From Flavobacteriales bacterium UBA7325 (lineage in GTDB: Bacteria > Bacteroidota > Bacteroidia > Flavobacteriales_D > Crocinitomicaceae): a stretch of 26,144 nt of DNA. Position numbers and translations under genes: made by a program. The stretch's first letter is position 1. Each line of letters opens with the position of its first letter. The notes under the pieces were generated by a model. It was not told where the DNA came from. It ran no database searches and saw only the letters and a program-made list of their open reading frames with translations. Shown here one piece after another: positions 1 to 9,056 of this stretch. The stretch spans positions 1 to 26,144 of the forward strand of contig DKPV01000031.1 in NCBI GenBank assembly GCA_002471375.1, in the 5' to 3' direction.

Positions 1-1089
1 CACTTTTTAGCCATGTTATTGTTAGGGAACAATATCGCACTGGTAGTCTTCGGTTTATTGTCGGCTCTACTCTTGAATCCAATTATTGCTTCATGGGGAA
101 TATCTGAAGGAGGAGTCATGCTTCTTTTACAGACACTCTTGTCAACCTCAGTAGTTTTAATAGTAGCAGAGTTTTTGCCAAAGACATTCGTACAAATTAA
201 TCCTAATGGATTTTTACGTATCGCAGCATTTCCTATGGCACTCATCTACGGTATTCTGTATATACCTACTTATTTCGTTTTAGCGTTGAGTTCTGTATTC
301 TTAACCCTATTGAAGGTTGAAAATTCGCGGAAAGAGAAGGTCTTTTCAAAGGTTGATTTGGAACACTATGTTGACGATATTAATAATCGGATGGATGAAG
401 AGGAGGACCTTGGCAACGAAATGCAGATCCTCAAGAATGCACTTGACTTTGACACGGTAAAGGCGCGTGATTGCATGGTACCTAGAACCGAAGTTACATC
501 AATCGATGAAGAGGACTCTATTGAAAATTTGAAACAAATATTCATTGACACAGGGCTCTCTAAAATTGTGGTGTATCGAGAGAATATTGATAATGTCATC
601 GGCTACGTACATTCATTTGAGATGTTCAAAGAACCGAAATCAATCAAACAAATTCTGTTGCCAATTAGCTTCGTACCTGAAGCAATACCAGGTAAGGAGT
701 TGTTACAACTATTTGCAGAGAAGTCTGGGAATATTGCTGTAGTTGTTGATGAATATGGTGGCACAGCTGGGATTGTGACAATAGAGGATGTTATTGAAGA
801 GATATTTGGGGAAATTGAAGATGAGCACGATAGAGAAGATTGGCTTGAAGAAAAAATTAGTGAAAAAGAATACCATTTTTCAGCACGTGTCGAGATTGAT
901 TACATAAATAGCGAATATAAGCTGGAGTTAGATGAAAATGATGAATACGAAACCTTAGGAGGATTAATTATTCATCATTTAGAAAGTATTCCAGAAGCTG
1001 GCACGACCCTTGAGTTAGATAACTTGACAATGAGAATTGTGGAAGTAAGCGATAATCGAATAGAAGTGGTCCATATTACTGTTGCTTAG
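1..1089 (+). CDS. CNNM/CorC (HlyC)-type transporter-associated protein, 5' end missing
   Basis: The reading frame is already open at base 1 (codons for H-F-L-A precede the first ATG at 13), and about 60 residues of the usual ~420 are absent, so the true start lies left of the window. What remains, numbered from the ATG at 13, is the rest of a DUF21/CNNM membrane domain with hydrophobic segments to about residue 100 and the motif LLLGNNIAL. It is followed by a CBS pair (about 153-205 and 216-270; motifs RDCMVPRTEV and VVVDEYGGTAGIVT) and a C-terminal CorC_HlyC domain (about 283-356, LGGLIIHHLESIPEAG). The family is membrane-bound and linked to Mg2+/Co2+ efflux or resistance, with the CBS pair sensing nucleotide or Mg. 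GldE is a paralogue of this architecture. The RDCMVPRTE signature looks to me more like the general CorC branch, and no gldD follows. The gene 32 nt downstream is probably co-transcribed. Confidence 0.88.
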   Translation, partial: HFLAMLLLGNNIALVVFGLLSALLLNPIIASWGISEGGVMLLLQTLLSTSVVLIVAEFLPKTFVQINPNGFLRIAAFPMALIYGILYIPTYFVLALSSVFLTLLKVENSRKEKVFSKVDLEHYVDDINNRMDEEEDLGNEMQILKNALDFDTVKARDCMVPRTEVTSIDEEDSIENLKQIFIDTGLSKIVVYRENIDNVIGYVHSFEMFKEPKSIKQILLPISFVPEAIPGKELLQLFAEKSGNIAVVVDEYGGTAGIVTIEDVIEEIFGEIEDEHDREDWLEEKISEKEYHFSARVEIDYINSEYKLELDENDEYETLGGLIIHHLESIPEAGTTLELDNLTMRIVEVSDNRIEVVHITVA

Positions 1090-1121
1090 GACAATCTTCA
1101 ACTTGTTCAAAGAAGAGCCGA

Positions 1122-1973
1122 ATGAAAAGAACATTTTATTTCATACTAATTATGTTGTGCTTTCAATCAAATTTGTGGGCGCAAACATTTGATTTATCAG
1201 ATGAGTTGGATGAGATTTCTGGACTTGAAATGCTTAATGATTCTACGTTTGTAGCTTTAAATGATGGAGGCCATAAAGCAACATTGTACTTACTCAACAT
1301 TCGAGGTAAGATTATTAAGAAAGTCAAAATTGAGAATGCAAAAAATGTCGACTGGGAGGACATCGCTGTTGATGATAAGAACATTTATATTGCAGATGTT
1401 GGCAACAACACGAATAAGAGAAAGGACCTACTAATCTATAAGGTGTCTATAAAGAAGGTATTAGAAAAGAAAGAGGTCGAGGCGAAGAAGATTAAGATTA
1501 AATATAAGGAGCAGAAAGAATACCCTCCGAAAAAGGGTAATATGCGGTTTGACGCTGAAGCGATAACGGTCTATAATGATTCGATTTTCCTATTTACAAA
1601 GAATAGATCCAACCCAACAGATGGTCGTTCTTGGGTATATAAATTCTCCACGTCGGCAGGTGAGTACAAGCTGAAGAAGAAGCATGAGATTTTTATTGGA
1701 AGAGGTGGCTTTTGGAAGGATGCGGTCACGGCAGTAGATGTGAAAGGAAATGATTTTTACATCTCAACCTACAATAGAATTTTAAAGCGGACATATGCTG
1801 ATGGATTTTTTACAGGTTCCACAGAAATGGAGTACAACCGATTAAGCCAAAAAGAATCATTAGTCATTATTGAAAATGGAGGCATCGTTGTTGCGGATGA
1901 AAAGCAGGTTTTATTTGGTGGGCCAAAGCTCTATTATCTTGAGCCTAAATTTGTGAGTAAATCAAAGGACTAG
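1122..1973 (+). CDS. Secreted propeller-like protein of unknown function
   Basis: This 283-residue protein begins with a clear signal peptide (MKRTFYFILIMLCFQSNLWA, then Q), so it is exported. The mature part has short repeated beta-strand units of the type found in SdiA-regulated/NHL-like propellers. Examples are ISGLEMLNDSTFVALNDGG, VDWEDIAVDDKNIYIADVGN and FDAEAITVYNDSIFLFTKN, where an acidic E/D-x-I/A strand is followed by a strand with small residues and Asp-Asn. The middle (about 100-135) is very Lys-rich. It lies 32 nt after the CNNM/CorC gene on the same strand, which suggests an operon. I do not recognise a specific function. A calcium-dependent or phytase-like propeller is possible, but no catalytic motif was recognised. 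Confidence 0.75.
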   Translation: MKRTFYFILIMLCFQSNLWAQTFDLSDELDEISGLEMLNDSTFVALNDGGHKATLYLLNIRGKIIKKVKIENAKNVDWEDIAVDDKNIYIADVGNNTNKRKDLLIYKVSIKKVLEKKEVEAKKIKIKYKEQKEYPPKKGNMRFDAEAITVYNDSIFLFTKNRSNPTDGRSWVYKFSTSAGEYKLKKKHEIFIGRGGFWKDAVTAVDVKGNDFYISTYNRILKRTYADGFFTGSTEMEYNRLSQKESLVIIENGGIVVADEKQVLFGGPKLYYLEPKFVSKSKD

Positions 1974-2031
1974 TATTTCTTAATGCGTGAGGCTATAATT
2001 CAAATTTATACTCGGCTAATTTACTTAATCA

Positions 2032-3819
2032 TCACCTTTTTCGAGGCCGTTTTCCATCCATGATTCGCATCATAGCAAAGTCCGCTTTTCCAACCTTCGT
2101 ATTTCCTGTAAGAACAGAATAAAAAATTGTTGGAGGACAGATTACATTTGTAACTGTCCATAGAGGATTTTGACGAACTCTTATTTTATTGAAATAGATC
2201 TGATTGTCAATTACAATCGCTGAGTTCGGGTCGAGATAGCGCATATCTCTTCTGTCTGTTTTTGGTTCGTTTACGGGAGTTGTATATTCTTTTGCTCTTC
2301 CTGTGCTAGGGTTAAAAGTGAAGTAAGTAAGCTCTTCAGTTAAATGCTGAAACCTTTTCCCTTTTGGAGGCGATAGTTTAGTGTCTTCATTACCAAAAAG
2401 AACAAAGAACTTTCCGTATTTATTCACGACACGGACATCCTTGATATCCGTCCCTTGATAGGTAATTTTTCGATCGATACTTCTTGCCCACATGATTTCT
2501 CCAGTTGCTGATAAACGAAGTGCGGATACATTACTATTCTTACAAGATGCCTTCGAGGAATAGATGTTCTCTCCATTCAAATCACTTCTGCTTGTATTTT
2601 CTTCATAGTTATATTGCTCAGTAAAGAAGAAAACCAAACTGCTATCTGGCATGGAGGTAATGTTTTGAATGTCAAATCGCGTTTGAAAAACCTCATCTTC
2701 TGGGATGATCACTCCCTTTTTCTTTCTCATTCGCTTTTTAGGAAAAATACGACTGACAATAGGTCTCGTGAAATAGACAAAGTTGAGATCTGTTTTTTCA
2801 GAACTACTTGGGTCAATATCCGCATAAAATAGACCTTGATTATCTCGACCTGTTGTGTCTTCTGTTAGGTCTCCAAAGAAACCTATGACGCGTGTTTTTC
2901 CTCCAGCGCTGTATTGACAGAAGTCAGTTATTGTCCTTAAATCAGTTCGGAACTCTAAGCTTTTAGTCGCACCTGATTCGACATTGACAACTGTTAGAAC
3001 AGGGAACGTTTTCGCGTGTTTTGAATCCATGTATAGAAGTTCATCCTTTGTATATGAAGCTTCCGAGCGTACATGAATAAGCCCATCTTTGGTCAACTCA
3101 TATGTTGAGGTTGTTTCCCCAGGGTAAGAGGTAGGTTTTTGGGGAAGAAGAACAGTATTTGTTGTCGAAGCAGCTAATCGTGAATCAACAGTTACGTACT
3201 GAAAATTAATCGCATGATCAGCAAAACGCTCAGTGCCTACTACAATTCTATCTGTTTCTTGTTCTGTAAGAACGAGGCACATCGTTGGATCAAATATAGA
3301 GGCTTGCTCATCCACATTTTGGATAAATTCGAAGACTTTCTTGAGAGGTAAATCAGGCTTAAAGTTGGATTTAAAAGTTTGAGCATAGATTTCCTCTTTT
3401 CTCGTTGAGTCTGTATTGATGAGCTTCCTCCAAAAAACGAAAATCTTACCTTCCGAAAGAATCGTCTTTACGTAATCTAGTGATTTCAAGACTTCTTCTT
3501 GACCTGCATTTTCAGGGAAACCCTTGAGAGGGAGACGCTCCCCTTCCGTTAGTACAAGAGAGTTTTTGTTCATTGAAACTAACATGATCTTTACATTCTT
3601 GTATGGTTTTGATTTGTTAATGTTTCGCTGGAGAACGTAAATGTTCATCATGTCACTTCCGACATACTCTCTAAAAAAGCCAGTCTTCTTATTCGTGTAA
3701 CGGAACTCGTCGGACCATTCAAACTCCATGTATTGAGCAGAAGCGGTATCGCTCAATACTGTGCAAGTTAGGAGCAGAATCACCCGAACTATATTTAGAT
3801 ATTTCCAGTTGCTAGTCAT
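2032..3819 (-). CDS. Exported protein of unknown function, partner of the upstream OmpA-like gene
   Basis: This 595-residue protein has an N-terminal signal peptide (hydrophobic IVRVILLLTCTVL, cleavage probably at ASA|Q). No other in-frame ATG fits better. The mature protein is beta-strand rich with alternating hydrophobic and polar stretches and no predicted membrane span, and looks like a periplasmic or surface propeller/sandwich. It has a basic patch near the middle (FPKKRMRKKKG) and a basic C-terminus (GKRPRKR). Only 9 nt separate it from the DUF5723-TSP3-OmpA gene upstream on the same strand, so the two are almost certainly co-transcribed. A role at the outer membrane alongside that protein is an inference. 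I do not recognise the family. Confidence 0.75.
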   Translation of the reverse strand: MTSNWKYLNIVRVILLLTCTVLSDTASAQYMEFEWSDEFRYTNKKTGFFREYVGSDMMNIYVLQRNINKSKPYKNVKIMLVSMNKNSLVLTEGERLPLKGFPENAGQEEVLKSLDYVKTILSEGKIFVFWRKLINTDSTRKEEIYAQTFKSNFKPDLPLKKVFEFIQNVDEQASIFDPTMCLVLTEQETDRIVVGTERFADHAINFQYVTVDSRLAASTTNTVLLPQKPTSYPGETTSTYELTKDGLIHVRSEASYTKDELLYMDSKHAKTFPVLTVVNVESGATKSLEFRTDLRTITDFCQYSAGGKTRVIGFFGDLTEDTTGRDNQGLFYADIDPSSSEKTDLNFVYFTRPIVSRIFPKKRMRKKKGVIIPEDEVFQTRFDIQNITSMPDSSLVFFFTEQYNYEENTSRSDLNGENIYSSKASCKNSNVSALRLSATGEIMWARSIDRKITYQGTDIKDVRVVNKYGKFFVLFGNEDTKLSPPKGKRFQHLTEELTYFTFNPSTGRAKEYTTPVNEPKTDRRDMRYLDPNSAIVIDNQIYFNKIRVRQNPLWTVTNVICPPTIFYSVLTGNTKVGKADFAMMRIMDGKRPRKR

Positions 3820-3828
3820 CGCTGCTAT

Positions 3829-6189
3829 TTATCTAGGTTCTGATGTTTTAGGTAGCTTGATTAACTTTAAATCAACCCGACGATCAGCCTGCTTCAACTC
3901 ATCTGTATAATCACCGCTGTGAATAGATTTCGTTTCCCCGAAGTAATAAACCTTAATGTTTTTCCCTTCATATTTGTAGAAATATACCAGTTTACGTTGA
4001 ACAGTTTCTGCTCGTCGCTTAGACAATATTAAATTGTAATCAAGTGATCCGTCACGATCCGTATTTCCTATCAGAATAATTTCGTAGCGTTCGTTGCTTG
4101 GCAATCGTTTGAACAAGTTATCTAATTTCAAGCGTTCAGAATCGGTAAGTGATGCCTCGTTCACATCAAAATAAATAGCTAAATCCTTAATTACGTTTTT
4201 CCCAGCCAAAAGTGAGTCAAGCTCATCCTTTGATGTAATTAATTGATCTCTCAAATCAATCTGTGGGTTATCGATAACTTGTTGGTTAGTGTTGTTCGCA
4301 TCTATTTTATCCTTTTCGTCTTGAAGGTTAATCGAATTGATATTGCTCGAGTCGATTGGGCAACCAGAATTGTATACTGAACCGGGAACAGTTGGACAAT
4401 TATCCACCTCATTCAAAATTCCATCACCATCTTCATCGGTGCAACAACGTTGATCATCCAATGGACATCCATTGTTAAGTTCAATTCCAGGTACATCAGG
4501 ACATCGGTCTGCAGCATCAATTACACCATCTTTATCTCGATCAGGGCAACCATAATGAATGCCAAGACCTTTTTCTTCCGGACACATGTCATTCATGTCA
4601 ATAATTCCATCACCATCTGAATCTGGACATCCTCTCGTATTTCTCAGCCCCTTGTCATAGATACACAAATCTTCTTTATCCATAATTCCATCACCATCCG
4701 TGTCCGGGCAGCCATTGAATTCCGGTAATCCCGGATCGTAAGGACAATCATCGAATTCATCTGATATTTTATCGCCGTCTGTATCTTTAGGAACTTTGTA
4801 TAAGATGCTGTATGAGGCTCCAACAAAAACATTACGACCACGCGACGCCTTTTGCCCATAAAAGAACGCGGCATTGTTTGAGCCTGCGAATATTATAAAT
4901 CCTTTATAGTTGAATCGACCGGCTGCACCAATACTCACAGTCCCATTTCCTTGGTGAGAAATTGGAAGCATAATTGACCACTTTTGTTTTTCAATTCGTG
5001 GAGTCAGTGTTTGAATAAAAAAGCCTTTCGACTGTGTGATACCGCTTGTGAAATGAAGTGGAATCGACATATTGTAGCTTACATAAAACCAAGGACGCAA
5101 AATGTTCATATCGAAGTTCGCGTGAAAAGCAGCTGGTAGATTGATTCTGAATTTCTCCGGCTGATCATTTGGTAGTTGGGTACCAGTTTCAGCTAAACTA
5201 TCTTTGATAAAGTTATACGGTGAGTCGAAGAATGTGATAGGGTTGAATGCGTATAAATCAATCAACTCTGTGGCACTAGCCGTTGTTGATGGGTTTGAAA
5301 AATTGTAATAATCAGCGGTATCAGCCATATAACGAATAAACCCTAAGTCCGTGAACGAAGCTGAAGCCTTCCATTTGTACTTGTTGATATCGTAACGAGC
5401 AATTCGCTTCACACCATCCATATCATAGTATTGATCTTCAAAATCTGGACGATACTCATAGGAAACACCTAGATCAAAGCCCAAACCTCTATTCTTGAAA
5501 AAGAGTTGGTTGTTATCCTCGCTCGACGCAAAGTCAGCATTGATATCTGTCAGCTCTACATTAGGTGTGATTGAATCTAGGAATTCATATTGGCCACTGT
5601 TTACCGTAAAATAAGAAGCATCCAGACCGTTTAAAATTTTCACTGAGATACCCGCTTTCAAAAAGGATGTGTTTCGATCGAATATAGTTCTAGCATAGGT
5701 AAATGAATGTTCAGTAAAATCCAACGAATTCAGTCCAAACCCAGTCATATTTTGGGTTGACCCAAAAATATTTTCATCATAATCTTTTGCGGCATTATGT
5801 GACCATTGAGTAGGAAGTCCTTCTGTATTGGTTATGGACCGAACGCGCAATGAATAGGCGGCTGCATTTTTGTGATTGAATTCATATTTGAGATTCAATA
5901 AATCTAAATTGGTGTGAGATCTTACGTATCCAGGCTTGTTTCTCTCAACGTATTTTACCCCGCTACCATAAACGAAATACTTTTGCGAACTAAAATTGCT
6001 GATTTTGGAGTAATTCCCGTGCATGCTAAATGAGAACTTCGATTTCGAATCTACGATAGAAGAGGGGTTATAGGACGCTAAAAATGAACTGACCGAATTG
6101 TCATTTACAATACCAGTGTATTGCGTCTGAGAATAAGTATTCGAGGTAATTAATATTGTTAGGGCACAGATTACTCTTAAAGAATTCAT
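3829..6189 (-). CDS. DUF5723-type outer-membrane barrel with TSP3 repeats and OmpA domain
   Basis: An ATG at 6189 gives MNSLRVICALTILITSNTYS followed by Q, a good signal peptide, so I prefer it to the in-frame starts at 6249 and 6225 that would bury that peptide. The product is 786 residues. Residues about 20-460 resemble DUF5723 beta-barrels (early NPSSIVDSKSKFSF motif). About 466-614 hold five thrombospondin type-3 repeats of the form D-x-D-x-D-G-x-x-D-x-x-D-x-C-P, expected to bind Ca2+. About 660-780 form an OmpA C-terminal peptidoglycan-binding domain (IGNTDRDGSLDYNLILSKRR, then QADRRVDLKL), keeping the Asp and Arg that contact peptidoglycan in the family. The role is structural, tethering the outer membrane to the cell wall, and related architectures accompany T9SS and gliding machinery. 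The unknown secreted protein follows 9 nt downstream. The promoter is probably in the 164-nt gap before the lamin-tail gene's end. Confidence 0.88.
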   Translation of the reverse strand: MNSLRVICALTILITSNTYSQTQYTGIVNDNSVSSFLASYNPSSIVDSKSKFSFSMHGNYSKISNFSSQKYFVYGSGVKYVERNKPGYVRSHTNLDLLNLKYEFNHKNAAAYSLRVRSITNTEGLPTQWSHNAAKDYDENIFGSTQNMTGFGLNSLDFTEHSFTYARTIFDRNTSFLKAGISVKILNGLDASYFTVNSGQYEFLDSITPNVELTDINADFASSEDNNQLFFKNRGLGFDLGVSYEYRPDFEDQYYDMDGVKRIARYDINKYKWKASASFTDLGFIRYMADTADYYNFSNPSTTASATELIDLYAFNPITFFDSPYNFIKDSLAETGTQLPNDQPEKFRINLPAAFHANFDMNILRPWFYVSYNMSIPLHFTSGITQSKGFFIQTLTPRIEKQKWSIMLPISHQGNGTVSIGAAGRFNYKGFIIFAGSNNAAFFYGQKASRGRNVFVGASYSILYKVPKDTDGDKISDEFDDCPYDPGLPEFNGCPDTDGDGIMDKEDLCIYDKGLRNTRGCPDSDGDGIIDMNDMCPEEKGLGIHYGCPDRDKDGVIDAADRCPDVPGIELNNGCPLDDQRCCTDEDGDGILNEVDNCPTVPGSVYNSGCPIDSSNINSINLQDEKDKIDANNTNQQVIDNPQIDLRDQLITSKDELDSLLAGKNVIKDLAIYFDVNEASLTDSERLKLDNLFKRLPSNERYEIILIGNTDRDGSLDYNLILSKRRAETVQRKLVYFYKYEGKNIKVYYFGETKSIHSGDYTDELKQADRRVDLKLIKLPKTSEPR
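4345..4793 (-). repeat. Five thrombospondin type-3 repeats within the OmpA-like gene
   Basis: Five units of about 27-33 codons encode acidic loops (DTDGD, DTDGDGIMD, DSDGDGIID, DRDKDGVID, DEDGDGILN), each followed by Cys-Pro or Cys-Ile and ending with N/Y-x-G-C-P. In TSP3 repeats of this kind each loop binds Ca2+ and the Cys pairs can form disulphides. The last unit has an extra adjacent Cys pair (DDQRCCTDED). Confidence 0.85.
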
Positions 6190-6249
6190 AAGCACTATGG
6201 GGGTTTTTAAAAAATTTTCAGTCATGGACAATCTAGTTTTGAGGATCAA

Positions 6250-6413
6250 ATCCTTTTTGTTTTTTCAAGGCAAAACAACCTGCATAGAGTAACATCCTCA
6301 ATTATTCGGTTCGTATCAAAACTAAAGAATACAACTGCTAAATGCCTTATTTATTGCATATAGTTGAGTCATTTAGCCAAATTTTACCTTTAAGAAACTA
6401 GATGAATGTTGAT
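6250..6413. other. 164-nt intergenic stretch between the lamin-tail and OmpA-like genes
   Basis: There is no open frame and no convincing terminator hairpin here. It lies between two genes on the minus strand and probably carries the promoter of the OmpA-like operon (see the -7 match at 6317-6324). Confidence 0.5.
6317..6324 (-). promoter_or_regulatory. Possible -7 promoter element of the OmpA-like operon
   Basis: On the minus strand TAGTTTTG matches the Bacteroidota -7 consensus TAnnTTTG exactly. No TTG/TTTG was found at the expected 17-23 nt upstream, so this is a half-match only. It would leave a leader of about 120 nt before the chosen start at 6189. Confidence 0.3.
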
Positions 6414-8984
6414 CTAGAGTTTCCCGGCAACGACGAATGCTTTTCGTTTCACAAACAGTTCACCACCGCTCGGCTTGTATGCTTCAAATACACCCACATA
6501 GGTCCCAATTGTTGCCTTAGTGTTGTTGTCTTTTGTCCCTTCCCACTGGATAGTTCCTGAAGTTGCAAGAAGTTCAGATTCGATAACCTTCGCTACAACT
6601 CTTCCTCGGTCGTCATAAATCGTGAAAGTCGCAACAAAACCAGCCCCTGTCATTTCGTAGTTTATTTGTAGAATGTCTTGATATCCATCATTGTTAGGCG
6701 AGACTACTTCAGAAGTATAATTGAAATCACCTTCAGGCAGAGCTGGGTAGAACTGCGAGTTAATCAGTCCTGGCGTTGCAAATCCAATATCTTCCGCGGC
6801 TGAGTGCCAGTTATTCGGATCATTCGATAAGCTTATATCAGATTGAATTCGCTCTAACGATACGCCATCATCACTATCTAGAAGACTAAAATGCCAATCA
6901 TCTTCATAGGATACGGCATCCATCATCGAGTTGTTGTACATCAAATAAACAGTTCCTGAATCATTACTGTAAGTAGGAAGATTCATTTGAATCATTCTAC
7001 CTGGCTGTGCAGCGTTGTAATACTCTAATATTTGAGCGGTATCCTCACCAAAAACAGCAAACGTTCCAGGGTGAAGCAAGAAGTGTTCTGTAAATGTTTT
7101 AATGTTACTGATAGTATCATCATCGTAGTTGGCGAGTTGCCAGTTCTCAAGGTCGATCAGCTTATTTGAAGTATTATGAACCTCAACCCAATCCCCCCCA
7201 CTATTGGCAGGGTTGAATAGGACTTCATTAATGATGATATCACCTTCAACAGGAGCTTCCGGTAAGGCAAACTCTCCGCTAAGAGTAGTAGTGTTCATCC
7301 AGCAATCCGCTATATTTTGAATCTCAATTGTATAGGTTTGAGAACCTGCTAGACTCTCTATAAATTGTAAGGTATGCATTGGTGGATTTGCACCTAGAAC
7401 ATAGTTGTTTTGTATCGTTAATAATGGACTAATAATGAATGAAGCATCCGCTAGCGATGTCGAGTCCATTCCTTCCGAGTAGTAAATTTCTAAGAAATTA
7501 GGGGTGAGCGAGATAAGCTGGGAAATACTTGGGGCTTCTGTGTCGGGCGTGTTATCGAATACAGAGTTTTGGGCACCAGGAGTTCCGCCAGAGGCGTCTG
7601 TACTTGCAGTCCAGTCTGAGTCATCAGAACATGGATCATCAGGATTTATACGTTCGATCGAAATACCTCCATCAATGTCAGGGTTTTGCCATGAATCGGC
7701 TGTGTAATTCATACTGTCCAAAATAATACCAAGGTCACTTTTTAAGACGACGGCATCTCCAGAATTATTAAAACTAGGGAAGCTTGTTACACCTGTTGCT
7801 ACGGCAAAAGAATCAACACAGGAAGTTTTTGTTAGAACCATATAATCACCGGGTAATAGCCACTCAGAAGTCAAAGTTCCGGAGTTCGAAGCGTCTCCCA
7901 ATTGCCAACCCGTAACATCAAATATTTTTGTACTTCGATTGAATATCTCGACATACTCCACAAGCGGTTGACCGATTTGTGGTGATTCATCGAACATTAC
8001 TTCATTCACAATCACATCGCCAGCTATAGGCGCCTCAGCAGTGAACAATCCAAAGTTTGCAGATTGAGATCCGGCAATATTTGCGGAAAGATCTGTGTTA
8101 CCGGTTGCCTCGATCGCGTAGGTTTGGCCGTTGACAAAACCGCTTGAAGGAATAATATGAACCAACGCCGGATTGGTGCCGTCCAACGTTGCACTAGTAA
8201 GAGCAATTGTCGGAGTGATCGAATAATTTCCAATTGTCTCAGTGCTCGTTTGCTCTAGAGGCTCATCAAAAAGTAGATCGACTAAATTCGCACTAATTGC
8301 AGTAGCTGAAACTAGCGCGGGAGGTGTGAGGTCGAGAATTTCATCACCAACATAAATGCTATCATAATAGAATTTGGTCGAATTACTCAAGGTATATTCG
8401 TTGAGCATTCCGAAGTGCGTACCTATTAAGTTCGTGGCATCCGTAGTACTTGCTTCTAGGGTATAGTTCTCTCCTCCTGTAGGGTCAACAAAAACGGACC
8501 AGTTACCCAGATTGTCTCTAAGTACCCGCACACCAATAGTAAAACTAGAAGATAATTGACCGAGTGTACCCGTTGCGATTTCAGTATGAACACCGGCATC
8601 AACTTTGAATAATCGCACAGCATCACTTGAACCAGCTTCACCGAGTTGTAAATAAAAACCATCTGGATCTGAGGTTAAATCAGCGCTCGTAGAAGTTAAA
8701 TATACACGGGCATAATTGCTCCCCGATGGAGAGAAACTCTGCTTCGTCCAAAATTTCCACTCTTTGTCGTCAAGAGTAGCTAAACTATGTGGCGTGCTTA
8801 GATAAGAGCTGGCGGCAACGGTATTATTCAACTGCAACTCTAAAGACCCATTAATCATGTAGTCAATATCGGTTCCAGACCATGTGGGTGAATTCGTAAA
8901 ATCACCATCCGTAAAGTAGTCTGAAATTTGCGAGTTACAGACCGTATGTGTTAGAATTAACACAAGAAATAAAAAGTGCCGCAT
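6414..8984 (-). CDS. Large secreted protein with two lamin-tail domains and SbsA Ig-like domains
   Basis: This 856-residue protein starts with a signal peptide (MRHFLFLVLILTHTVCNS, then Q). The Cys in it is not a proper lipobox, because Val precedes it. Domain order: an N-terminal beta-sandwich (about 20-215, starting SDYFTDGDFTNSPTWSGTD, common in Bacteroidota lamin-tail proteins); a Big_5/SbsA Ig-like domain (about 217-318); a lamin-tail domain (about 320-440, GDVIVNEVMFDE); a second Ig-like domain (about 480-577); a second lamin-tail domain (about 580-700, GDIIINEVLFNPANSG); and a C-terminal module (about 755-856) with SPNNDGYQDILQI and IYDDRGRVV. This last part resembles FlgD-Ig/CHU_C-type endings and may be the secretion signal for T9SS (inference). 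It is a surface or extracellular protein of unknown ligand. It has its own promoter and is transcribed divergently from asd. Confidence 0.82.
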   Translation of the reverse strand: MRHFLFLVLILTHTVCNSQISDYFTDGDFTNSPTWSGTDIDYMINGSLELQLNNTVAASSYLSTPHSLATLDDKEWKFWTKQSFSPSGSNYARVYLTSTSADLTSDPDGFYLQLGEAGSSDAVRLFKVDAGVHTEIATGTLGQLSSSFTIGVRVLRDNLGNWSVFVDPTGGENYTLEASTTDATNLIGTHFGMLNEYTLSNSTKFYYDSIYVGDEILDLTPPALVSATAISANLVDLLFDEPLEQTSTETIGNYSITPTIALTSATLDGTNPALVHIIPSSGFVNGQTYAIEATGNTDLSANIAGSQSANFGLFTAEAPIAGDVIVNEVMFDESPQIGQPLVEYVEIFNRSTKIFDVTGWQLGDASNSGTLTSEWLLPGDYMVLTKTSCVDSFAVATGVTSFPSFNNSGDAVVLKSDLGIILDSMNYTADSWQNPDIDGGISIERINPDDPCSDDSDWTASTDASGGTPGAQNSVFDNTPDTEAPSISQLISLTPNFLEIYYSEGMDSTSLADASFIISPLLTIQNNYVLGANPPMHTLQFIESLAGSQTYTIEIQNIADCWMNTTTLSGEFALPEAPVEGDIIINEVLFNPANSGGDWVEVHNTSNKLIDLENWQLANYDDDTISNIKTFTEHFLLHPGTFAVFGEDTAQILEYYNAAQPGRMIQMNLPTYSNDSGTVYLMYNNSMMDAVSYEDDWHFSLLDSDDGVSLERIQSDISLSNDPNNWHSAAEDIGFATPGLINSQFYPALPEGDFNYTSEVVSPNNDGYQDILQINYEMTGAGFVATFTIYDDRGRVVAKVIESELLATSGTIQWEGTKDNNTKATIGTYVGVFEAYKPSGGELFVKRKAFVVAGKL

Positions 8985-9003
8985 AGTTGATTATATGTGT
9001 AGG

Positions 9004-9036
9004 TAAATATACTAATTTTACAGGGACACAGTCAAA
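9004..9036 (-). promoter_or_regulatory. Probable promoter of the lamin-tail protein gene
   Basis: On the minus strand TTTG (9033-9036) is followed after 21 nt by TATATTTA (9004-9011), one mismatch from the Bacteroidota consensus TTTG - about 20 - TAnnTTTG. Transcription would start roughly 10-15 nt before the ATG at 8984. The element sits in the 72-nt gap shared with asd. Confidence 0.5.
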
Positions 9037-9056
9037 TATTATTAGAGGAAGAGTCT

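Noticed and set aside
1..1089. Calling the first gene gldE
   Set aside because: GldE has the same architecture, but the RDCMVPRTE signature looks like the general CorC branch and gldD is not next to it. The N-terminus is also missing.
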